A DNA stretch of 5,475 nucleotides from Dehalococcoidales bacterium (GCA_016844285.1 JAENIS010000092.1:1-5475); one strand, 5' to 3'; counted from the stretch's first letter, positions 1 through 5,475 are shown. A program made the numbers and translations. The notes: generated by a model from the sequence alone, not told the origin.

Positions 1-18
1 AAAGAAGAAAGGAGCAAT

Positions 19-732
19 ATGATAGACGAGGCAGACCTTAACCAGGAAAGAACGTGGTTCTATGAACAGCGCGCCGGAACCGTAGTCAGCAATCTCGAAA
101 AGAAAACTATACCCGCTCGGTATGTGTCCACTCGATTAGAGGCGTTTACAACTGTGCTGGCGATGATTCCACCGGGGGCGACGGTTGCACGAGGAGATTC
201 GGTCACAATCGACCAGATAGGCATTGTTGCGGAACTTAAAAAGCGGAAACAAAACCGGATTATTGACCCTCTTGAGAGAGATGACAATGGTTTCTATGTC
301 TTTCCCGACGTAGCAGAGAGAAAGAAGGTAGCGAGAGAAACGTTCTCCGCCGACATATTCCTGGTCGGCACCAATGCCGTCACTCTTGACGGTAAACTGG
401 TTAATACCGATGCGTGGGGAAACAGGGTATCAGCCATGATATTTGGCCCGGAAAAAGTGATTATAGTTGCCGGAGTTAATAAGATTGTGAGAGACGTAGA
501 CGAAGCTTTGGAACGAATCCACAAGTTCGCAGCACCGATGAATGCCAAGCGGCATTTTCTGAAACACAACCGAAAAGATTTTGGCGATTTGCCCTGCGCC
601 CGAACCGGCAGCTGTGTTAACTGCAATCACGACTGGAGAATGTGCCGTTACACGGTGATTATTGAAGGCACCACGATAAGAGAAAGAGGACGCATCAATG
701 TTATCCTGGTTGGTGAGGAGCTAGGTATATAG
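19..732 (+). CDS. LUD-domain protein (LutC/YkgG-like, DUF162), stand-alone
   Basis: A 237-residue protein of the LUD family, the domain found in LutC and LutB of the lactate-oxidation complex. The biochemical role of stand-alone members is not settled. The family signature lies in the middle: VGTNAVTLDG around residues 116-125, then a GNR triplet at 134-136 and FGPEKVIIVAG at 142-152. The C-terminus ends in the typical VILVGEELG. Just before it is a four-cysteine cluster, C193, C199, C202 and C209 (C-x5-C-x2-C-x6-C), which could bind an Fe-S cluster or zinc. No signal peptide or membrane segment is seen, so it is probably cytoplasmic. The start is supported by AAAGGAG at 8-14, four bases before the ATG. 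It lacks the ferredoxin-like part of LutB. Its neighbours are electron-activating ATPases rather than lutA or lutB, so a lactate role should not be assumed; a redox role is inference. Confidence 0.88.
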   Translation: MIDEADLNQERTWFYEQRAGTVVSNLEKKTIPARYVSTRLEAFTTVLAMIPPGATVARGDSVTIDQIGIVAELKKRKQNRIIDPLERDDNGFYVFPDVAERKKVARETFSADIFLVGTNAVTLDGKLVNTDAWGNRVSAMIFGPEKVIIVAGVNKIVRDVDEALERIHKFAAPMNAKRHFLKHNRKDFGDLPCARTGSCVNCNHDWRMCRYTVIIEGTTIRERGRINVILVGEELGI

Positions 733-786
733 ACCGGAGCAGAGAAGTCCTCACTTGTTTGTTAGTGCCGCTGGTAGCTCCTTTTA
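716..786 (+). terminator. weak candidate terminator or long-range stem after the LUD gene
   Basis: AGGAGCTA at 716-723, overlapping the end of the LUD gene, is the exact reverse complement of TAGCTCCT at 775-782, which runs into TTTTAT. The 51-base loop is far longer than in a usual intrinsic terminator, so this may be chance. It is the only terminator-like structure seen before the next promoter. Confidence 0.2.
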
Positions 787-857
787 TACTTGCCAAAAAG
801 AGCAGATGCCAGCAGACTGCGTGAAACATCGTGCCCAAAGAGACCGGTAATAAAGGT

Positions 858-886
858 TTGACGCAACCGTACACCGGTGCTAGAAT
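858..886 (+). promoter_or_regulatory. sigma-70-type promoter for the activator gene pair
   Basis: TTGACG (858-863) and TAGAAT (881-886) are separated by exactly 17 bases; each matches five of six consensus bases. Transcription would begin near 893, giving a leader of about 74 bases before the ATG at 967. The spacer holds the 8-base palindrome CACCGGTG (872-879), a possible operator. The rest of the 733-966 gap shows no gene. The promoter suggests the activator pair can be transcribed apart from the LUD gene. Confidence 0.65.
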
Positions 887-966
887 AGCCCATTGGTCTA
901 ATTCGGGAGAGCAGAGCCAGTATTAAGCCGGTGGTATGACTGCTTTCGGGGATGTGAAGGGAAGAA

Positions 967-1752
967 ATGGCAATCGCGGCCGGTATTGACTGCGGGGCAC
1001 GGACAACAAAGGTTGTCATCTGGTCAGCCGAGGAAGGGAATTTACATATTGGTCCCATGCTGTCCAACCAGGGCGAGCCAGTCGAATCAGTTGCGGCCAA
1101 AGCCCTGGCAGCAGCGGTGCAGGCCAGTAGCATCAATAGTGAAGTAGGTTTCATCGTGGCCACCGGTTCGATGGCGCCCAAACTTCGGCTGGCTCAATCC
1201 CGCCAGCGGGAGCCAATATGTCTGGCTCTAGCCATCGACCGGTTTTGCCCCACGGTTCGCACGGTTATCGATATTGGTGCGGCCAAGGTGCTGGTGGTGA
1301 AGTGCCAGGGGGGAGTACCCTTAGCGTTGGCTTATAACGAGAGATGTGCCAGCGGTGCTGGAGTTTCTCTTGAGATTGCCGCCGAGGTACTGGGTGTGTC
1401 GGTGGCTGAGCTAGGTACTCTGGCTCTGCGCGGACGTGAAACAGTGCCGGTGCAAAGCACCTGTGCCGTCTTTGCTGAGTCTGAGATTATCTCTTTGATT
1501 CACTCCGGAAAGAGGCTTGAGGACATCGCCAAAGGTGTTGCCACAAGCTGTGCCAGTCGTATTTTCCCTCTGCTGGGGTCGGTTGCCTGGGAGCAGGGAA
1601 TTGCCATTGTTGGCGGTGGCGCCGGTAACGCCGGCCTGGTGCAGGCTCTCGAGGAGCTTATTGGCTGCCCGCTGATTGTGCCGGAGAATGCCCAGTACTA
1701 CGGAGCACTGGGGGCCTGCTTAATGGCTAAGGAGCAGATGAAAGATGGGTGA
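967..1752 (+). CDS. BcrD/BadG-like ASKHA activator ATPase subunit (diverged)
   Basis: A 261-residue member of the BadF/BadG/BcrA/BcrD ATPase family. Relatives use ATP hydrolysis to push low-potential electrons from ferredoxin, through a [4Fe-4S] cluster held between two subunits, into a 2-hydroxyacyl-CoA dehydratase or benzoyl-CoA reductase. Seen here: phosphate-1 motif GIDCGARTTK (6-15); cluster cysteines C127 (in ERCASGAG) and C166 (in STCAVFAES); glycine-rich adenosine motif IVGGGAGN (214-221); and the C-terminal YGALGACL. Odd points: the usual DIGGQD motif reads DIGAAK (102-107), and the usual THA(R/K)G stretch is replaced by CLALAI (85-90). BcrD-type subunits also have DIGA in place of DIGGQ and CASG after the first cysteine, so a BcrD-like role fits best. 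The ribosome site AAGGG at 957-961 precedes the ATG. Family is firm; the BcrD-like assignment is from remembered motifs. Confidence 0.85.
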   Translation: MAIAAGIDCGARTTKVVIWSAEEGNLHIGPMLSNQGEPVESVAAKALAAAVQASSINSEVGFIVATGSMAPKLRLAQSRQREPICLALAIDRFCPTVRTVIDIGAAKVLVVKCQGGVPLALAYNERCASGAGVSLEIAAEVLGVSVAELGTLALRGRETVPVQSTCAVFAESEIISLIHSGKRLEDIAKGVATSCASRIFPLLGSVAWEQGIAIVGGGAGNAGLVQALEELIGCPLIVPENAQYYGALGACLMAKEQMKDG

Positions 1753-2587
1753 AGCCATCGTCTGCGGTGTTGATGTCGGCTCAAGAATGACCAAGGCAGT
1801 CATCATGGCTGGTTCGCGGCTGCTGGCTGCCAGTATCACCCCTACCGAGGTTGACTCGGTGCAGTCGGCACGGTGCGCCATTGAGCAGGCTCTGCAAGCA
1901 GCCGGTCTGGCTTGGGAAAACCTGGGCGGAATCGTTGCCACCGGTTACGGGCGTCTGCGGTTACCTTTTGCCCACTTTCATATCACCGAAATTACCTGCC
2001 ACGCCCGTGGTGCCTTCCATCTCTTCCCCGAGGTCAGGACGGTGCTCGATATCGGCGGCCAAGATTGCAAGGCAATAAGGTTGGGGGCAAACGGCAGGGT
2101 GGTCAGTTTCTTGATGAATGATAAGTGTGCTGCCGGCACCGGGCGCTGTCTGGAGAGGATAGGAGCTGCCGTCGGTATCCCGTTGCCTGAGGTCGGCCCG
2201 ATGTCACTGGCGACGGTGAAAGAGCCTTTGCGTGTCGATACCTTCTGCGCCATCTTTGCCCAGATGGACGTGCTGGCACTGGTGAATGAAGGCAAGACAC
2301 CCAGCGACATCCTGGCGGCAGTGCTGGATGGCTACACCGCCCGTGTCTGGGGATTGCTGGAGAGGGTCGGTATCCAACCGGAGCTTTGCATGACTGGTGG
2401 CGTTGCCAAGAATACTGGCATCGTGAAACGGATTGAGACTAGACTGGGTCAGCCAGTCAAGATTGCCAGTGACCCCCAGATTGTTGGTGCTCTGGGGGCA
2501 GCTCTCATTGCCCAGGACAAGCTCGCCATCAGGGTTGGAACCGCCCCCACTACTGCACGCGGCAACCGCTCTATTCAAGCGGCCTGA
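1745..2587 (+). CDS. BcrA/BadF/HgdC-like ASKHA activator ATPase (2-hydroxyacyl-CoA dehydratase activase family)
   Basis: A 280-residue paralogue of the preceding gene with all canonical motifs kept: phosphate-1 GVDVGSRMTK (8-17), ATGYGR (65-70), TEITCHARGA (81-90), phosphate-2 LDIGGQDCK (101-109), cluster cysteines C128 (in NDKCAAGTG) and C168 (in DTFCAIFAQ), adenosine motif MTGGVAKN (216-223), and the C-terminal GALGAAL. It should bind ATP and share a [4Fe-4S] cluster at a dimer interface, acting as electron donor to a dehydratase or reductase. The ATG lies inside the previous gene, giving an 8-base overlap, with AAGGAG at 1729-1734 ten bases upstream, so the two are probably translationally coupled. 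The last 20 or so residues, after AQDK, extend beyond the domain and look unstructured. The catalytic partner is not in the window. It could act as a homodimer (HgdC style), but the linkage favours a heterodimer. Confidence 0.9.
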   Translation: MGEAIVCGVDVGSRMTKAVIMAGSRLLAASITPTEVDSVQSARCAIEQALQAAGLAWENLGGIVATGYGRLRLPFAHFHITEITCHARGAFHLFPEVRTVLDIGGQDCKAIRLGANGRVVSFLMNDKCAAGTGRCLERIGAAVGIPLPEVGPMSLATVKEPLRVDTFCAIFAQMDVLALVNEGKTPSDILAAVLDGYTARVWGLLERVGIQPELCMTGGVAKNTGIVKRIETRLGQPVKIASDPQIVGALGAALIAQDKLAIRVGTAPTTARGNRSIQAA

Positions 2588-2671
2588 ATAAGCCCGATAA
2601 GAGCAACAATCCTTGTTCTTAGCCTTAGCGATGACTCGGAAAGTGGTTCTGTTTGCATTTGGTTGGTCTCT

Positions 2672-2705
2672 CATTGCGGGTCCTTCGGTGGAAGGACTCG
2701 CAATG
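2672..2705. repeat. 15-bp hairpin between convergent genes (REP-like; possible bidirectional terminator)
   Basis: Bases 2672-2686 pair with 2691-2705 over 15 positions with a single G-T pair, around a GGTG loop. It lies between the stop codons at 2587 (+) and 2764 (-), where a shared terminator would be expected. No T run follows on either strand, so it is not a classical intrinsic terminator. The outer arm CATTGCG/CGCAATG resembles dispersed intergenic palindromes found in many bacterial genomes; that likeness is from memory. The rest of 2588-2763 shows nothing recognisable. Confidence 0.6.
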
Positions 2706-2763
2706 ACAACTATTTCACTACAGAAACCAAAACCGAGTGGAACCCGGAACGTCAGTCCTTGCT

Positions 2764-3654
2764 TTACTTCGCTCCTCTGGCCTTCTTAGCTTTCTCCGAA
2801 GTTCGGAGGTCACCAAACTTGCTGTCTCTCCAATCAAGAGCAGCTTTCAGCCCCATTTCTTCGGCAACCTTGCTAAACTCGCCGGCGCTCTTTCTAAAAC
2901 CGGCCAGGGAAAGAAAATCGGTACTCCAGCTTTCAACGCCGGTTCTGAATCCCATCATCTCCATTTGCCGGTTGATGCCTCTTTTCGTCATCATAATAAG
3001 GTCAGTTTCAATCAAGGTCATTCGCTGGGCGAACTTCTCCGTTTCCTCTTCCAGTTGAGCACGCGGGTATACCCTTGTTGCCCAGCCGACTCGCCATGCT
3101 TCCTGGGCATCCATACTATCGCCGGTGAAATACATTTCCTTGGCCTTGGTGATGCCAATCATCCAGGGTGCGTACTGGATGTTACCGGGGGAGAGTGCCC
3201 TTGAGACTGGCCAACCGATGACGGCATCATCAGAGACAATTCTCATATCGCAGAATGCGGATAGCTCCGTCGCTCCGGCCAGACAATAGGAGTGAATTTG
3301 AGCAATTACCGGCTTTTGCAAGTCCCAGAGGGTGAAATAAACGCTTAAATGGTGCTTGTTATAGGTGCCCCATACCTGGTCCCGGTCGGGATTAATATAA
3401 ACGCCAGTCTCCGGATGCAAAGTGCCTTTGCCCTGTTTCCCCGGGGTCAGGTCATAGCCAGCGCTGAAACATGGTCCCGCCCCCTTGATGATAATAACTT
3501 TAACATTGTCATCCCGCTCCATTTCCTTGGCAGCGGCAGCTACTTCAGCTAATCTATAGTAGTTCAGCGGGTTTCTTTTTTCGGGCTGGTTTAGTATAAT
3601 CCTGCCAATCTGGTCATGTACATCGCAAAGAATCATTTTATAGTTGTAAGCCAT
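2764..3654 (-). CDS. enoyl-CoA hydratase/isomerase family (crotonase superfamily) protein
   Basis: A 296-residue crotonase-fold protein, somewhat longer than the usual 255-265. Such enzymes stabilise an enolate of an acyl-CoA thioester in a two-NH oxyanion hole. Seen here: N-terminal strand IGRIILNQPEKRNPL (16-30), first oxyanion segment CFSAGYDL (62-69), second oxyanion segment CLAGATELSAFCD (124-136), and GWATRVYP (190-197). By alignment from memory with rat mitochondrial enoyl-CoA hydratase, G127 matches the oxyanion glycine and E130 matches Glu144, but the position of Glu164 is V150 (in IGWPVSR). With one of the two hydratase glutamates missing, ordinary hydration is doubtful; isomerase, hydrolase or another lyase activity is possible. 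An insert at about 71-105 and a lysine-rich tail account for the extra length. A very strong ribosome site, AAGGAGGAGG at 3661-3670, lies six bases upstream of the ATG. The substrate cannot be named. Confidence 0.88.
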   Translation of the reverse strand: MAYNYKMILCDVHDQIGRIILNQPEKRNPLNYYRLAEVAAAAKEMERDDNVKVIIIKGAGPCFSAGYDLTPGKQGKGTLHPETGVYINPDRDQVWGTYNKHHLSVYFTLWDLQKPVIAQIHSYCLAGATELSAFCDMRIVSDDAVIGWPVSRALSPGNIQYAPWMIGITKAKEMYFTGDSMDAQEAWRVGWATRVYPRAQLEEETEKFAQRMTLIETDLIMMTKRGINRQMEMMGFRTGVESWSTDFLSLAGFRKSAGEFSKVAEEMGLKAALDWRDSKFGDLRTSEKAKKARGAK

Positions 3655-3975
3655 GGTTATCCTCCTCCTTAATCAACTACATTCAGTCGCTGTTCGTTGG
3701 CTGATGATAGCCCTAAATTCTTTACTCTAATCCTTAATCTGTCTCCTTTAGCAATGTTATTTCAGACTGTGATAAACCGTCTTGGCCTGAGGCTAATCAC
3801 CGACCTTAGATTACCTCTGGCTCCTTAAATACTATGCATCTTGAAGATAAGCACTTCCCTCAGCTACTTTTCTCCACTCTGCGGGGTGATTCTACACCTT
3901 AGCCCTGACCAAAGTCAATTTTGCAGCAAAGAGGGTTAATAAACAATCTCGGTGTATCAGACTATTATGAGACCA
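3655..3975 (-). other. intergenic region: crotonase leader, no gene seen
   Basis: About 320 bases without a credible reading frame. Read on the - strand, it holds the end of the threonine aldolase unit with no clear terminator, a promoter at 3889-3918, and then a predicted leader of roughly 225 bases before the crotonase ATG. The leader contains an imperfect stem (3769-3778 with 3791-3800, eight of ten pairs, 12-base loop). It also has the 9-base direct repeat TCCTTAATC (+ strand, 3666-3674 and 3731-3739); the copy nearer the gene overlaps the ribosome site. I recognise no known riboswitch or T-box. Confidence 0.5.
3889..3918 (-). promoter_or_regulatory. sigma-70-type promoter for the crotonase gene
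   Basis: On the - strand, TTGACT (3918-3913) and TAGAAT (3894-3889) are 18 bases apart, each matching five of six consensus bases. Transcription would begin near 3882. The position, after the threonine aldolase stop codon and before the crotonase, suggests that the crotonase has its own promoter. Confidence 0.6.
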
Positions 3976-5019
3976 TTAGTAACTCATCTCTTTGAGACCA
4001 AGCTCAATCTGGCACAGAGCCTCATCGATATCCGCCGCCGTGACCATACGGTGGGTAACCGCACGAAATAGCTGTCCACCACGGTGGCTCAGCCGGACGC
4101 CACGGGTCTCCATCCGTCGCACGAACTCTTCCGCCGGCACACCTGGCTTGAGCGCAAACATGATGATATTGGTTGGAAATTCCTTGCGAGTCAAGATGAT
4201 ATCAGAAAAGCAGGCCAGTCCGTGTGCCAGACGCCTGGCATTATCGTGGTCTTCCGCCAAACGGCCCACCATTGTTTGCATTGCCACGATGCCGCCAGCA
4301 GCGATAACTCCGGCCTGGCGCATCCCACCACCAATCATCTTACGCCATTTGCGGGCATTCTCCACAAACTCGCCGGTCCCACAAAGGAGAGAGCCGATGG
4401 GGCCGCTGAGTCCCTTAGAAAGACAAAAGCCCACGGAATCTACCTCTTTAACCAGCTCACTGACCGGCACACCTAAGGCAACCGCCGCATTGAAAATACG
4501 GGCACCGTCAAGGTGTACGCGCAGTCCGTGCTGGTGAGCCAGCCTGGCAGCGCTCGTCGTGTAATCGGGGGTAAGGACGGCGCCGCCACAGCGGTTGTGG
4601 GTATTCTCCAGGCAGAGGAGAGTTGTCGTGGGAAAGTGGATGTTCTTGGTCCGGATGGCACCTTCAATAACATTGAGGTCCATCTGACCATCCGGATTGT
4701 TGGGGACAGTATGCATCACTACTCCACCCAGGGCGGCAGCTCCGCCCACCTCGTACCAGAAAATGTGTGCCTCACTACCAAGGATAATTTCATCACCGGG
4801 CCTGGTTTGTGCCAGCACACCCAGCAGGTTGCTCATCGTCCCACTGGCGGTAAAGAGGCTTGATTCCTTTTTCAGCATCCCGGCGGCCAGATGTTCCAGG
4901 GCATTTACCGTGGGGTCTTCCCCGAAGACATCGTCACCAACTTCAGCCGTATACATGGCGCGACGCATCTCTTCAGTGGGATGGGTAACAGTATCACTAC
5001 GCAGGTCAATAATCTTCAT
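3976..5019 (-). CDS. ltaE: low-specificity threonine aldolase (PLP-dependent)
   Basis: A 347-residue fold-type I PLP enzyme, the usual length for bacterial threonine aldolases, which cleave threonine or allo-threonine to glycine and acetaldehyde in the cytoplasm. Seen in order: IDLRSDTVTHPTEEMR (4-19), VGDDVFGEDPTV (27-38), the cofactor-side loop FTASGTMSN (56-64), SEAHIFWYE (82-90) with H85 as the likely PLP-stacking histidine, LENTHNRCGG (137-146), HLDGARIFNAA (169-179) with D171 and R174 near the cofactor, and CLSKGLSGPIGS (199-210) where K202 should form the Schiff base. GGGMRQAG follows at 230-237. The start is fixed by the family-typical N-terminus and by AAAGGAGG at 5032-5025, five bases upstream of the ATG. 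The gene has its own promoter and looks intact. Stereospecificity (L or L-allo) cannot be read from the sequence. No functional link to its neighbours is evident. Confidence 0.94.
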   Translation of the reverse strand: MKIIDLRSDTVTHPTEEMRRAMYTAEVGDDVFGEDPTVNALEHLAAGMLKKESSLFTASGTMSNLLGVLAQTRPGDEIILGSEAHIFWYEVGGAAALGGVVMHTVPNNPDGQMDLNVIEGAIRTKNIHFPTTTLLCLENTHNRCGGAVLTPDYTTSAARLAHQHGLRVHLDGARIFNAAVALGVPVSELVKEVDSVGFCLSKGLSGPIGSLLCGTGEFVENARKWRKMIGGGMRQAGVIAAGGIVAMQTMVGRLAEDHDNARRLAHGLACFSDIILTRKEFPTNIIMFALKPGVPAEEFVRRMETRGVRLSHRGGQLFRAVTHRMVTAADIDEALCQIELGLKEMSY

Positions 5020-5035
5020 GGTGGCCTCCTTTCAT

Positions 5036-5046
5036 CACTGGCAGTG
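5036..5046. promoter_or_regulatory. small palindrome upstream of the threonine aldolase ribosome site
   Basis: CACTG and CAGTG flank one central base (5036-5046). On the transcript it would form a small hairpin directly 5' of the ribosome site at 5025-5032, or on DNA a weak operator. It is short enough to be chance. Confidence 0.25.
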
Positions 5047-5077
5047 CCGGAACTACGCCTCTCTATTCAGACAGGTT

Positions 5078-5089
5078 TGGCTTAAGCCA
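5078..5089. promoter_or_regulatory. 12-base perfect palindrome at the threonine aldolase transcription start (operator candidate)
   Basis: TGGCTTAAGCCA is a perfect 12-base palindrome placed just downstream of the predicted start of transcription near 5091. A repressor bound here would block the promoter. No regulator gene is in the window. Confidence 0.35.
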
Positions 5090-5097
5090 GCATGGTG

Positions 5098-5126
5098 AGT
5101 TTAGCCTTCGCACCGGTTGTTGTCAA
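5098..5126 (-). promoter_or_regulatory. sigma-70-type promoter for the threonine aldolase gene
   Basis: On the - strand, TTGACA (5126-5121) is a perfect -35 box and lies 17 bases from TAAACT (5103-5098), which matches four of six -10 bases. Transcription would begin near 5091, giving a leader of about 72 bases. The spacer includes ACCGGTGC, also present in the spacer of the promoter at 858-886. Confidence 0.6.
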
Positions 5127-5229
5127 TATGTCGAGTGGCCTAGTGTCACGTCAGATAAATAGGTGGCTATTGCTACTTCATGAAAATAGGGGAATCTTCT
5201 GACTCACTGGTAAGCTTCAGTCGAATGCC

Positions 5230-5348
5230 CATCCCCCTGACCCCCTTCCCGATGGGAAGGGGGAATTAAGTAAAAGAGAGGGAGCGTTAGCCCCCTCTCT
5301 TAAATCTCTTCCCCTTCTCCTAAGTAGGAGAAGGGGAGCAAGGGGATG
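5230..5348. repeat. composite palindromic element: three hairpins inside an outer inverted repeat (REP/MITE-like)
   Basis: Three consecutive hairpins are visible. The first is a perfect 10-bp stem, 5241-5250 with 5254-5263, loop GAT. The second is a 9-bp stem, 5274-5282 with 5293-5301, with a further 2-bp GC stem around GTTA. The third is a perfect 10-bp stem, 5311-5320 with 5327-5336, which can extend by two inner pairs. CATCCCC (5230-5236) and GGGGATG (5342-5348) form a 7-bp outer inverted repeat. The arms are strongly C-rich or G-rich. Such C/G-rich multi-hairpin units are typical of dispersed, non-coding intergenic repeats. Copy number and any target-site duplication cannot be judged from one copy. 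Confidence 0.7.
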
Positions 5349-5394
5349 AGGTCGTCCATAAGTGGTAATGTGTAATGAAAGAGAGCAGGCTAAT

Positions 5395-5423
5395 TTGACA
5401 AACCCACCGTTTAATAATATCAT
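5395..5423 (+). promoter_or_regulatory. near-consensus promoter directed out of the right edge
   Basis: TTGACA (5395-5400) is a perfect -35 box, 17 bases from TATCAT (5418-5423), which matches five of six -10 bases. Transcription would begin near 5430 and run rightward. No start codon with a ribosome site is seen before 5475, so the gene it serves lies outside the window. The sequence between the repeat and this promoter (5349-5394) and after it shows nothing else recognisable. Confidence 0.55.
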
Positions 5424-5475
5424 CCCTTAAAATACGGCAAGAGAGATTAGTCGAAATAGGGGGTGGTAAATTGAG

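Noticed and set aside
19..732. Calling the LUD gene lutC of a lactate-utilisation operon
   Set aside because: No lutA or lutB is present downstream, and LUD proteins occur in many contexts; the family name is safer.
762..1181. A 139-codon - strand frame crossing the activator promoter
   Set aside because: It overlaps the start of the first activator and its promoter, and its product shows no recognisable domain.
2737..3204. Long + strand frames opposite the crotonase gene
   Set aside because: They are antisense to clearly conserved crotonase motifs and their products match nothing recognisable.
3655..3890. A T-box or metabolite riboswitch in the crotonase leader
   Set aside because: I could not find the T-box core sequence or the conserved core of a riboswitch I know; only a modest imperfect stem is present.
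3992..4537. A 181-codon + strand frame opposite the threonine aldolase
   Set aside because: It is antisense to the PLP-lysine region of a well-conserved enzyme and its translation is serine-, arginine- and proline-rich without family features.
5230..5348. A tRNA or other structured RNA, suggested by the cloverleaf-like fold
   Set aside because: The arms have the wrong lengths and there is no T-loop, anticodon arm or CCA end; the composition fits a palindromic repeat instead.
5217..5423. A 68-codon reading frame on the - strand across the hairpin element
   Set aside because: It is built from the C/G-rich repeat arms, giving low-complexity proline-, leucine- and arginine-rich sequence, and has no ribosome site.

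Overview
The window holds five complete protein genes in two convergent groups, plus several well-spaced sigma-70-type promoters and two hairpin-forming intergenic repeats. The gene content points to an anaerobic bacterium that uses CoA-thioester chemistry: two adjacent ATPases of the BcrA/BcrD/HgdC (ASKHA) activator family, a LUD-domain protein and a crotonase-fold enzyme. GC content looks moderate. An anaerobic Chloroflexota (Dehalococcoidia-like) or a sulfate- or syntrophy-type anaerobe would fit, but this is inference from gene types and repeat style; nothing here fixes the taxon.

Left part, + strand (19-2587): a stand-alone LUD-domain protein is followed by a 234-base gap with a strong promoter (-35 at 858-863, -10 at 881-886). 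Then come two paralogous activator ATPases whose reading frames overlap by 8 bases. The first resembles the BcrD/BadG-type subunit and has a diverged nucleotide-site motif. The second resembles BcrA/BadF/HgdC and keeps the canonical motifs. Together they look like a heterodimeric ATP-dependent electron activator for a 2-hydroxyacyl-CoA dehydratase or benzoyl-CoA reductase-like enzyme. The catalytic subunits are not in this window and may lie to the left.

Middle (2588-2763): a convergent intergenic region with a 15-bp hairpin that could end transcription from one or both sides.

Right part, - strand (2764-5019): a crotonase-superfamily protein, then a roughly 320-base gap with its own promoter and a long leader, then a PLP-dependent threonine aldolase with its own promoter.

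Far right (5020-5475): no protein gene. It holds the threonine aldolase promoter with two small palindromes, a 119-base element made of three hairpins within an outer inverted repeat, and a near-consensus promoter pointing out of the window to the right.

The most interesting item is the asymmetric activator pair next to the LUD protein, without its catalytic partner in view. The crotonase would fit downstream CoA-thioester metabolism. The threonine aldolase (threonine to glycine and acetaldehyde) has no clear functional tie to the rest.
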